From contig JANOHV010000134.1 in assembly GCA_031406795.1 (NCBI GenBank), positions 1-56,249 of the forward strand: a stretch of 56,249 nucleotides of DNA, given 5' to 3'. Each line of letters opens with the position of its first letter. Positions within the stretch are counted from its first letter, which is position 1. The position numbers and the translations under genes were made by a program. The stretch is from DATDCY01 sp031406795 [NCBI: Candidatus Rokuibacteriota bacterium]. Lineage in GTDB: Bacteria > JAUVQV01. The notes under the pieces are model-generated. The model was not told where the DNA came from. It searched no databases and worked only from the letters and a program-made list of their open reading frames with translations. Below, one piece after another: positions 1-12,000 of the stretch.

Positions 1-21
1 GCTTGGCGCTCAGCCTCCGCT

Positions 22-3000
22 TCAGGGCGCGACGCCGACGCTCACGCGTTGTGTGCCCGTCTCCTCCACCGAGATCAGATCACTCCAGAACTGTTGCCCC
101 TCGTGGTCGACACGGAACTTGAATTGCCGGACTGGAAGCTCGAAGCCGGTGCTCCCGGAAGCATTCGTCCGCACCTGGACGCCAAGGTCGGCGCCGCCAG
201 GGCTGAAGAGCAAGACGGGAGCACCGCTGATCGGCGCCGGCACTCCTTCCAGCGACCGCTCGACCGTGAGCGTGACGGTGGCATGCGGAATCGTGATCAG
301 CCCTGAGGTCTCTTCGGGTACAAAATGCGCCGTCGTCCAGAACTGATGGCCCAGGTGGTCGACGCGGAAAACGTAATCTGCGTCGGAGAGCAGGAACGAC
401 GCCCGTCCCTGAGCATCGGTCTTGTCCTGGAGGCCGACCGCGGTTCCGGAGGAGGTGAAGACCGAAACCGGCACTCCGGAGAGCGAGCGCCCCTTCCCAT
501 CGTCGACGGTGAGGTCAAACCTTCCCCCGCCAGTCGACAAGGCGATCATAGTGACCTGGTTCGCAGCGACGGCCCCCGTCCCGAAGTACCGGTTGCCCTG
601 AACGACCGCACCGAAACGATACGAACCCTCCGGCAAACGGAGCCGCGCTTCTCCGTCGGCGTCGGTGAGCTCCGAGATGCCGAGGTACTTGCCACCCTCG
701 GAGGAGACTTCGACGCGGATGCCCGCGAGGGGAGAACCGGCTTGGGTCACCACCACGACCGCGACGCCTTCCCGGATCGTGACGACGGGCGACGTCCAGG
801 CGAGGGCGTCCGACCAATACGGTGCGCCCAGGTAGTCGGCGCGAATGCGGCAGGCGATCTCCGCCAACAGGAAGCTTGCCCGTCCGTCGGTGTCGCTCAT
901 CGTGCGCTCTCCCAGGTACGTCCCGCTCTCGTCGAAGAGGTAGACCGGGATTCCCGCCACCGCCCGCGTGTCTTCCTGGTAGGTCCGCTGGACGGTCACC
1001 CCGGTCTCCCGCCGTGGGATGATCAGCTCGATGCCCGCTACGTCCGGGACCGTGAGGACCCCGCTCCAGAACTGGTGCCCGAGGTAGTCCGCACGAACGC
1101 GGTAGTCGCCGTCGGGAAGGTCGAAATGAACCTTGCCCGCGGCACCGGTTGTGGAAGACAGACCAAGATCGCGGCCAGCTTCGTCGAACAGGCGGCAGGA
1201 AACGCCCGGGATGGGCGCGTTGCCATCGCTCACGAGGACTGCCGTCTTGCCTCCACCGAGCTGGATGATAACCGGCTGTACGGTGTGCGCCCCGAGCGCC
1301 GTGTCGGTGCTGAAGGATGCATCGCCGCGGTGGTCCGCCCGGAATTGGTAGCGCTCCGCGGGAAGGCGGAAAGCCGCCCGACCAGACTCGTCGGTCGTCG
1401 CGTTGATGCCGAGATCCACGCCTGTCGGACCGAAGGCCTGAACCGGGATCCCCGGCTCAGGCACCGTTCCCCGGACGACGGTGACTTCCGCGACCGCCTC
1501 CGGAATGGTGACCTCGCTCGTCGAGCCCCGGATGGGGTCGGACCAGTAGGAGAAGGAGAGATTGTCCACTCTCACCATGTAGTCCCGGTCCGGGAGACTG
1601 AAACCCACCTGACCATTAGCATCGGTTTCCGCCGAGTTCTCCAGATCGGAGCCTGCTGTCGTGAAGAGATGCACGGGAAGACCCGGCCGCGGCTCGATCG
1701 ACCCGTCGTAATCCCCGCTGGCCGTGATCAGGACGTCCCGGTGCGTGATGGCGAAAGGCAGGCTCGTGTCTCCCCAAACGGTGACCAGGTCGCTCCAGAA
1801 TTGGTACCCGAGAAGATCGCAGCGCACCCGGTACTCCGCGCCGGACACGTCGAATACCGCCGCGCCCGCGTCGTCGGTCTGTCGCGAGAGGCCGAGGTAG
1901 GCCCCTGCCGCACTGAAGAGATGGGCGGAAACTCCGGGAAGCGGCCGGCCGTTCCCGTCATGGAGCCTGACGGTGAGCGCGCCCCCTCCCAAGTCTATCC
2001 TGACCTCGTTCTGGCCGCCGGGCGCAACGGTCACGACCTCGCTCCAATACCTGCTCCCGAGGAAATCGGCGCGCAGCTTGTAGCTCTTCCCTGCCGGCAG
2101 GGCCAATGTCCCGCGCCCTTCAGCGTCAGTAGTCACCGATTGGCCCAGAAACGCCCCTGCCGAGGTGAAGAGGGAGACGGGGACGCCGGATTGGGCACGC
2201 CCACCGCGCAGGGTGGAGGCAACCACGTGTTCCTCCACAATTCTCAAGGTCAGGCTGCCGACTCCCGGCAGCGTGACGACGTCGGTCCAGAATTGTTTGC
2301 CAAGGAAGTCCACGCGGAATCTGTAAGAGCCGTTCGCGAGATTGAAGAGGGCCTGGCCACCGCCATCCGTCGTCCGGTTCACGTTGAGGTTGCCGCCCTC
2401 GGGAGTGAAGAGCGCGCAGGCGAGACCGTTGAGCGCGCGTCCCGCCCCACCCTGAACGGTCAACATGAAACTGCCGCCTTCAGTCGCGATCGGGACCCGA
2501 ACGACCTTGTCGCGGGGAAGGCCCACGCTGGCACTGAAGAACTGGCTTCCCTGGCAGGTTGCCCGGAAGCGATACGTCTCAGCGGGAAGCCGGAAGCTCG
2601 CCCTCCCGTTTGCGTCCGTGCCTTTCGAGAGCTGGATGGAGACATTGCTCTTGTCGAAGACGGACACGGGCACGCCGGCGAGCGCCGCCGACGAACCCGT
2701 CACGGTCACATCGGCAATGGCCTCGGGAATCGTGATCGCCGCCTCTCCCCCCGTCAGCACCTCGGACCAGAACTGGCGCATCAGGTAATCCGCGCGGACC
2801 TTATAGCCGCGTTCCGGAAGATCGAAGGTCGTTTTCCCCGTGCTGTCCGTCGCCTTCTCGATGTTCAGGTACGTCCCGCTATCGGTGAAGAGATGGGCGG
2901 GTACCCCGGTCTTGGGCGCACGGTCCCCCGCGAAGGTGCCGGCCACCGCGACAACCGTCGTCCGGTGCGGGATGGAAACCGTGATGCCGGCGTTTCCGGC

Positions 3001-6000
3001 TACTCTTGTCGCTTCGCTCCAGAACTGGTAGCCCAGGTAGTCGACGCGCACCTTGTAGCTGCCGGAGGGGACGCTGAAGGCCGCTCTGCCCGCCGCGTCG
3101 GTTGTCCTGGAGACGCCAAGGTAGCTTCCCGAGGCGGTAAACAGGCGCGTGGGGACGGAGCCGATGGGTACGCCGTTCCCTCTGTCCACGGCGACGCTCA
3201 TGACGCCGCCGCCAACGTCGATGCTGAGCTGGTGCGAACCATTCGGCGCGACGGTGAGCACCGGGCTGAAATACTGGTTGCCCAGGTAATCTGCCCTGAA
3301 CAGGTAATCCCTGCCGCGCGGGAGGGTGAAACTCACGACCCCGTTCGCATCCGTCAGACCGGAGAGCCCCGGGTAGGTACCCCCGGCCGTGAGAGGATAG
3401 ACCCGGATGGCACCCTTCGCCACGCCCCCCTGGACCACGGAAATCGCGACGCTCTCTTCGGCGACCGTAAGGTTGGCGGCATACTCCCCGGGCAGCGTCA
3501 AAGGCCCGGACCAGAGCTGGTACCCCAGGTAGTCGGCGCGGAACCGATACGTCCCGTCGGCGAATTGCGCCGCACCGAACACGGCCTTCCCCATGGCATC
3601 GGAGACAGCGCTCTTGCCGGTAAATACACTTGCCGCCGAGAAGGCGTAGACGGGAACACCGACAAGCGCTCGTCCCCCTGACGCGGCGAGGCTGACCACG
3701 ACTTCGCGGGGCACCGTGCTCCTCGTCGTGAAGACCACTTCGGCGGAACCGACATTGCCGGCGGCGTCCGTCGACTCCACCCGCACGACATGGTTTCCGT
3801 CCGCGAGCGGCCCGAAGGATTCCCCCGAATGCGTGCCGACGACCAAGCCGTCGAGTTTGACGACCGCGATGCCGCCGCCTGCCGAGAAGTTCAGCTGCGG
3901 GGCGCCGGTTCCCGTCGTCCCCGCCACGGGCGAGGTGATTGCCACGATCGGCGAGGTGACATCTTTTTCGACAACCGCGCTTGTGGTATCGCTGCGTGTG
4001 CCCTCGTCATCGAAGGCGACCGCATCAAGGGTGTTCGGCCCCTCGATCGGCAACGTCACCAGCCCGAAGTCAAAACGCCCTGCTGCGTCCGCAGAGGCGG
4101 TTCCGAAAGCGGCACCGTTGATGAAAAGCGAGACGCCCGCGAGCGGGCCGGCCGTTCCCGCGATACCGGCCGCTTCCCGATTGGTCAATGCCGGGAGGAC
4201 GTCGAAGCTGGGTGGGGCGGGCTTCTTCCGGATCTCGAATTGCAGCTGCTTAACGCTCTCTTCCGTCTGAGTGAAGAGACGCACCCGAGCCGTGTGCGGC
4301 CCCGGGCCCGGCAGATTCTGCGGAAGAATGCTGAGCTCCACCTCGTCGAAACCGCGGAACGCCAGCGGTTCCACGAGGAGTACCGCCCCGTCGACCGCAA
4401 CGCTGATATTCCCGTCCAGTTCGCCCGCGAGATGAGCGGTCACCGTGAGGGGGTCAATCCCTTCCCGGTACCGCCCCCGGTCCGCGACCAGTTGCGTGAG
4501 CGAAAATCCCCCGACATCAAAGGCCTGGGCGACGGTGGTGATGACGCGCGAGCGATCCGCGTCCCGATAGAAGAGGCAGAAGAGTCTGTGCATTCCGGTC
4601 TGCCGGGAGCGGATCTCGCCGGCGACGCGGAAGGACGTTACTCCCTCGGCGAAGCGCCCCTCGTAGCTGAACGCCGGTGTCAGCTGCCCCTCCGGATCCT
4701 CGATGAATCCATCCACCCATCCGTCAATTCCGGCTTCGGCGCGGACCAGCAGATCCGCCTGGAAGGGATCGGCGTCCCGGTAGCGTGGTTTGTCGAGACG
4801 CAGGTCGACGAACTCCACCCGCGGGGAGGCGACGTTGAAACGGTAGATCTGCGTTTCGCCGCCGAAGACATAGGTCAGGAACTGTGTGCCGCCGAAGAGA
4901 TCGACGGGCAGCGCCAGCGAGCAGGTGGCGGGCGCATGCGGCTCGAGGTCGATGCGCCGGAGGAACCCCCCATCGAGTCCGGAGATCTCCACCGACGCCG
5001 CCTCCGCGGCTTCCACGGTGATCGCCACCGTCTCGCCGGGGAGATACGCCGGCTTGTCCGTGCTGAGCCAGACTCGATCGTGCTGCTCCTGAACATAGAG
5101 CGTATTGATGTAGATCGAGCGGCCGCTCTCCAGAACGACTTCGTACAGCAAGCGCCCGTCGAAGGAGGTCACGGGGACGTCAAATTCCAGGAGTACTCCC
5201 TGAGCTGGCAGCGTGACGTAACGCCACTCCTCAAAGTCGTTGAAGTTGACCCGCACGCCCAGGGGGACCTCGGCGAGAGACCCGATGCTGCGGATATCAA
5301 GCGCCACGCGCGCGACGCCGCCCGCGCGGTAGAGTTTCCTGTCAAGGGAGGCGTGGACATCCACCTTGACCCCGGACACGTGGAAGCCGACCGCCCGTTC
5401 ATCGACGGCAATCATCGCGCCTCCCACGATCGCGCGGAGGGTGTAGACCGCCGGGTAGTCCTTCTCTTCGATGTCCGCTGGAATGGGGAAGGAGAACGTC
5501 GAACACCGCTCTTCGCCGACCCGCAGCAGGCCCGGCTCAGTCTGGGAACCCTCGAAGGCCGTGAGACTGCTCACGAAGTAGCCTTCCTGGTCTCCCCCAT
5601 TGGTCACGCAGAATCGGAGCGAGGCGTTGCCGCCCGTCGGGAAGGTGGCCGGCTCCGGCAGCTGAGAGATGCTGAGACCGGGTCCGCGCACCGTGAATGT
5701 GGCCTCCGTGGAGGCGAGCACCCTGCCGTCCCGACTCAGAACTCTGACGCGCACGGGCTGCTCGCCGATGGCCGCGGCAGGAAGCGGCACGGGAAACGCC
5801 CGGTACCATTCGGCGCCCGGATTGATCGGGCCAATCGCCTCCTCCGCGGACCAGAAACCGGTATCGACCAGGACCGAACCCGCGAAGGAAGCGGCGCCCG
5901 CGTTCACCACGGTCAGGCCCACCGGGAGCATCCCTCCAGCATTTGCCCCGGGTGTGACGCTCAGGGATACCGCGACGCGCGGCAGCACGAGGAAGGTCGA

Positions 6001-9000
6001 CTCGGTCGCAAGCGCGCCGTCCAGAAATCCCTGGATCGCGTAGGAGCCGGGGACGAGCGCATGAACCACCGTGCCTTCGAAGGCCGCCTCGACCGCATTG
6101 CCGTCAGGTGAGCCGAGGAAGACCGCCGTGCGTCTCTCCACGATTACCTCGTCCCCCTTCGTGATGCGAGCCAGCAGCTGGAACTCGGCGGGGATCTGTC
6201 CGGTATTGCGAACGCCGTAGGGAATGAGGATCTCACCGTCCGGGTAGGGGCCGCCCGCTTCGATCGTCAAAGCGGCCGACGGCTTGACGATGTGCAACAA
6301 CACGTCGCCGGCGGCGCCGATCGTGTTGTAGTGCAATCGATACTCGCCGGCTTCCAGTTGGCACTCAAAGGTTCCGCGGGCGCTGTTGCCGCCTTCGTCG
6401 AGCGTCAGGTAATGGTCTGCCCTCCGCGAGCTCAGCAGGCGCCCGCTCGCCTCATACAGGGTGAACTCGGCAGGGTACGTGCCCGCCGTCCGGCCGACGT
6501 TCGTGATCTGGTACCCCGTCACGACCGCGCCTTCCGCGTAGCAGGTTTCCGTTGCCACTTCGAGCTGGGCTGCCAGCGCGGAGGTGACGATTCTCGAAGC
6601 GGTCCGTTCAACCTCGCCCCCCACTGCCACGACGAACTCCGTGGTGACCGCGATCCGACGCTCCGCATAGACCGACCTGCTCTCTCCCGGCGCCAGGGTC
6701 CACTCGCCGTCCAGACCGAGGCCGGGAGAAGAGAACGTGAAGGTGACCGGGCTGATTCCGTCGTTGCTCGCGTAGAATTCGACGGTGAAGGGGTCGCTTC
6801 CCACCTCTGCGGGCGCGTAGAGCCCGACCGAGACGCCGCTGAGCGCCACATCGTACTGGCCGCTCATCCGGGAGAGCGTCACGCCGTCTCGCTGAGCGAT
6901 CGCGCTCAGAAGGTATGTTCCCTCCTCGCCCGCCGTGTCCGTGACCGAGAAGGGTGCGGCACTTTCGGGGCCAACGTCGAACACCTCCGTGAGCAGGGAC
7001 AGATCCCCGCGGGTGAGCAGGAGCGTGACCCCTGAGATCGGCAGCGATGAATTGTTCCTGATCTCACCGCTGACCTGGATCGCCTCGCCGGGGCGGTAGA
7101 ACTTCGCGACCGTCGAGAAGACCACGGCGATCTCGTGGTCGGTCACGGCGAACTGATGCTCCGCCGACGCGATCCTTTCGCCGCGAGCGTTCTGCAATGT
7201 GGCGATGAGTTTCATGCTCCCCGGAGGATCGAAGAGGCCAAGGGCGGTCTCATACCTCCGGCTGGATCCCGCCGCCTGATCGAGCGGCTGGCTGGTTTCC
7301 TTGATGCTCTCGTAACCGGGCTGGGGACTCAACCGCTGCACACGTTGGTTCCCGCTGTCGGCAACGTAGACGATGCCCTCGCCCGTGATGGCGATCCCCC
7401 GCGGCCGGCTGAAGAGCCCGCTGGCATCGCCTGCCGTCCCCCGGCTGTCCCAGGCTCCGGCATCCCCGACAGCGCCCCCCCAGGATTTCAGGAAGTTGCC
7501 GTCGGCATCGAATTGCTGAATCCGGTTATTCCGGGCCTCGAAGTGCCGGTTCCTGCTCACACTGCTGTCGACGACATAGATCGTGCCGTCGGGGTGCACC
7601 GCGATCCCGCAGGGCGTCTCGAATTGTCCTTCACCGGTCCCGAGGGTTCCCCACGAGGCGAGGAAGGCACCGTCTTCGGTGAACTTCTGGACGCGATGGT
7701 TCCCGCCGTCGGTTACATAGACATTGCCGTCCGCGTCGACCGCGATCCGCTGCGGATACGAGAACTGACCGTTTCCACTCCCCAGGCTCCCCCATTTCCT
7801 GATGAAGCCGCCATAAAAGTCGAACTGCTGCACGCGGTGGTTCCGGCTGTCGACAACGTAGATGGTGCCGTTGGGTGCGCGAACCACGCCGGTCGGTCCG
7901 GAGAACTGGCCGTCCCCGGCACCGGTGCTTCCCCAGGCGAAGATGAACCTCCCGTCCGGCCAGAAGAATTGGATGCGGTTGCCCCCCGTGTCCGCGACAT
8001 ACACTTGCCCGTACGAAGTAACGTGCAGCGACTCCGGGCGCCCGAACTGCGGGTGATCGGGCCCATTGCCTTCCCACTCGCCAATCAACTCCCCCTCGCT
8101 GCTGAACACTTCGATCCGACTATTGCCGGTATCGACGGCGTACACATCCCCCCACGAAGCCACACTGACGTCCTGGGGGGAGGCATAGCCGAAACGACCG
8201 GGCGCATTTCCATAGGTGGACCACGTCTCGACGTGGGTCATATCGAGGGTGAACTGCTGGACGCGGTACCACGTGTCCGCCGTGAACAGTCTCCCGCCGG
8301 GCGATGCGGCCAGGGAGTAGATTCCCGAGAGTTCGCCCTCCCCCGTACCGGCGACGCCCTGCTGGCCGAGGTAGTTGCCATCCGGGTCGAATCTGTGGAT
8401 TGTATCCCCGTTCCATTCGGCGGCATGGACGAAGCCGTTCGCGTCGACCGCGACGCTGGTAAGGTCCGAAAGAAAGAGACCTGATCCCATCCATCGGACG
8501 CGATTCCCGTCAGCGTCGTACTTCGCGATCCCGTAATCTGCCGTCACGTACACGTAGCCGTTCAGGTCGACGGCGATCTCTTCGGTGCGTGCACTTCCAA
8601 CGAATTCGTACGTCACACCCCAGGCGCCGAGGAAATTTCCGCTCGCATCGAACTTCTGAATGCGATGATTATAAGTGTCGGACACGTAGACCGTGCCGTC
8701 AGGAGCTGCGGCAATCCCCCTCGGCCAGTCGAATTGCCCTATCCCGCTGCCCGTGCTGCCCCACGTTGAAACGAACCGGCCGTTGGCGGCGAACTTCTGG
8801 ATACGTCCATTGCCGGAGTCGGCAACGTAGAACGACCCGTCAGGGCCGACGGCCGTTGCCATCGGCCAGTCGAACTGCGCGTCGCCGCGTCCATGCGTAC
8901 CCCACTGCCGGAGCAGCGTGCCGGAGGCATCCAGTTTCTGGATACGGTCGTGCCAGCCATTGGTGACGTAGACCGCCCCCTGCCGATCGACGGTGATCCC

Positions 9001-12000
9001 CCCGGGCTCTCCGAAGTTCCAGTACCCGCCCTTCGGCAGGAAGCGCAGAAAGTCCCTCGCACCGCCGTCGTTGTATCTCTGGACCGTCAGCTTGAGCGTG
9101 GCGTCAGCTACCTCACGGGAATCCACCGCGACGTCCGCAATGCCCGTGACCGGCTCTTCGCGCGCATAGACTGCCTGGTCCGTCGCAATCCTCAAGCCCG
9201 CCGAAACGCCATCAATGCGAATCGCCTTGGAGAGATAGTAGGATCGCTGGTGTCCGTCGCTCACGGCGAGAGACAGGTAGCCGTCGCCGGCGGCTGCGTC
9301 CTGGGGAACGTGCAACTCGGCGAGGACCCTCCTCTCTCCGACGAGAAGAGTCCCCGACGCAGTCTCCTCCACGATGAGGTTCCAGTCCCTGTCTCGGAGT
9401 TCGAGGTACTGTGTCGCATAGTCCGCGTCGACGCCGCCGACATTCCTCACGTCAATGACGATCGTATCTCCTGCGGAGAAGGTGTCCCCGGCGGAGGAGA
9501 TCACGAGTCGCGAATCTGCAATGGTGAGATCGGCGGTCTTGGTGAGCACGAATCCGTTGGGAAAGGTCAACGTTAGCAGGACTTGATGATTACCGGCGGT
9601 CATGTCCTCCGGCACAGAAAGCACCCGCGGGAAGGTGGCGTCGGCAGCGGAAAGCCGGATGATCTGGCCGGCTCGCAACGTGAGATCCGTCGTGTCGACG
9701 TACGCCGCGTCGGCGATCTCCAGGCGGCACCGAACCTGAATCTCGCCGACAAAGGCGTCCCCTGCAGCCAGCGTGACCGTCGGCGCGAGCAGCGCCCTGA
9801 TCTGATGGAACGAATCGCTCCTCGGGGAGGGGAGCAGTATTTCGAGACCGACCGCCGGTGGCTTGACGACGAAGACCCGCGAATCCCCGACCGTGTCGCC
9901 GGACGGGACCCTGGCCTCGGCGGTCACCTGGTGCCGCCCGCAAGCGAGCGTGCTGCTGACAACCGGCTGAAGCGCGATGATCCGATGCGCTCCGGGTTCG
10001 ATAATTACCGTGTCCGCGGCCTCGAAACCGAGGTCAGCTATCCGCGTGGAGGCCGATACCTCCTGGCGGAAATCACCCGTATTGGAAAGATTCAGCAGGA
10101 CACCCATGGTTTCGTTCAGACGGTACTCGGCCCTGTCTAAGGCAATCGCGGCACCAACCGCGGAAACGATTGCCCGTTCTCCCTCCACCTTCTTGCCGTC
10201 GAATGTGACTTCGTAATGCAATGCGTAGGTTCCCAGGCGAATCTCCGGAACAGACACCGTGAGCCCGAGTGTCCGGGTTTCTCCCGGCGCCAGGGCGGCC
10301 GCGCTCGCGGCGCCCCTCCAGGCACTCGTTCCATCGGGCGCCGTCAATTCGGCCACGATCCGCGCCTGCGCTATTTCGAAAGAGCCGATGTTGCTCAGGT
10401 CGAATGCCACGTCGTTCGTGTGCGCGAATGCGACCGGATACCGAGGTACGACGGCAAGCATGGCTCGCGAGAGAACGAAGCTCTTCCTCGCCGCATTGAC
10501 GTTGTTGCCCAGCGCGTCGATCGCCGTGGCGAGGACGGTGTACGTCCCCCAGGCCGCATCCTCGGGGAAGGTGTAAGGAATGCTCTCCGTCAGGCTGGCG
10601 CCGGCGGCCCAGTCGAGCGGGAACCGTCGCGTCAGTGCTACCGTGCCATCCGGAGCCCAGACCTCCAGGGAAACCTCACTGTGCGCCGGGGCCGGGGCCA
10701 GGTTCGTCATCGTCAGATCGATCAGCGCCGTCTCCCCGCGTGTCCCATAGACCGCCTTGTCCGTCGCCAGCGCAAGCCCCACCGCCGGCGTGTAGACGCG
10801 GAACTGCTTGAGGACCTGAAACTGCTTCCCGTCGGGAAGCGTGAAGAAGGCTTGGGCAACCCCGCCGCCGTCGTACAGGCCGTTTCTCCAGCCCAGGGGA
10901 TCCACCGCGCGGCGCAGTTCATGGTGCCCGTGCGCCGGCACCGTCATTGTCTCGATGAACCAGGGCCAGTGGCCATTCACCGTGATCAGCTGGGCCGCGT
11001 CGGTGTGGTTGTACGCTATGAAGGTGAACTCAGCGCGCCCCCCGACCGGATAGAAGTCGGAATCCGACTGGATGCTGAAATAGAAGTCGCGCTGCTGATA
11101 AGGCGACACGCTCGCCGGGCTGACGACGAACCGATTTGCGCGCACTGGCTCCTGGACGATAGTGCCGGAGGCATCGAGCAGCGTGTAATCCACCCACCAG
11201 ATACCGACCGTTTCCACGGACTCGGCCGGCAGCGCGAGGTCCCCGAGGCTCACCTCTCGCAGTGTGTTCAGCTCGACGTGAGCATCGACAACGCGTTCCG
11301 TGAAGATCTTCCTGTCGGGCGTGAAGACGGTGAAGCGGACCTTTTCGGCGCTTGTCCCCTGCTGATTCGCGGCGGCACCCAGGCCGAAGTTCATGACCTC
11401 GACCGGCAGATCGACGACCGCGCCGGGCCGGAACTCCGGCAGTTCCTTCGGATCCAACGCCCAGGCGAGCACGTCGCGCACGAGGTGGCGCGCGTCCATC
11501 GCCGCCTGGCCGTTCGCATGCGCCCAGTCCGTGTAGGCCGTCGTCGCGATCACCTGCCCCGCCCCGTGCGGATAGACGACGAGCCCCGGCTGCCCGTTTC
11601 TCGTGCGCCTCAGGTAGACCGCGGCTTCCGCCGGCAGTTCGGTGAAGTACCCGTCCACCTCGGCATCCGAAGTCCCCTGCACGATGTGCTGGCCGCTCAG
11701 GAACTGGCCGTACTGTTCAATGTAGAAGGCCTTCGTGAAGCACGCCGTGTCCTCGAGCCACCCGTATCCGGCCGGCTCTCCCGGCAGCGCGGCGAACTCT
11801 CGTCCATGCTCCTGCGCCAGGCTCACGATGACCCCGCCGCGATGGGCGTATTCCGCGAGCGCGGCCTTGAACAGGTCCGAGGTTTCCATTCCGGCGAGTC
11901 CGCCCGTCGGAATCACCAGCACCCGGATCTGCCGCACGATCGAGGGGTCGAAACCGATTCCCACCAATGCCGCCCGGGCGCCGAAGGTGTTCAGGAGCTT

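Noticed and set aside
325-3681. Long open frame on the plus strand (over 1100 codons) opposite the giant gene, with others at 3790-6111 and 10216-13233
   Set aside because: They are antisense to a protein with clear domains and repeats; their translations are Arg/Gly/Asp-rich, without domains. High GC leaves such frames open.
70-3720. CRISPR-like or tandem DNA repeat array
   Set aside because: The repeats are 81-codon protein modules of low DNA identity, not short identical repeats with spacers.
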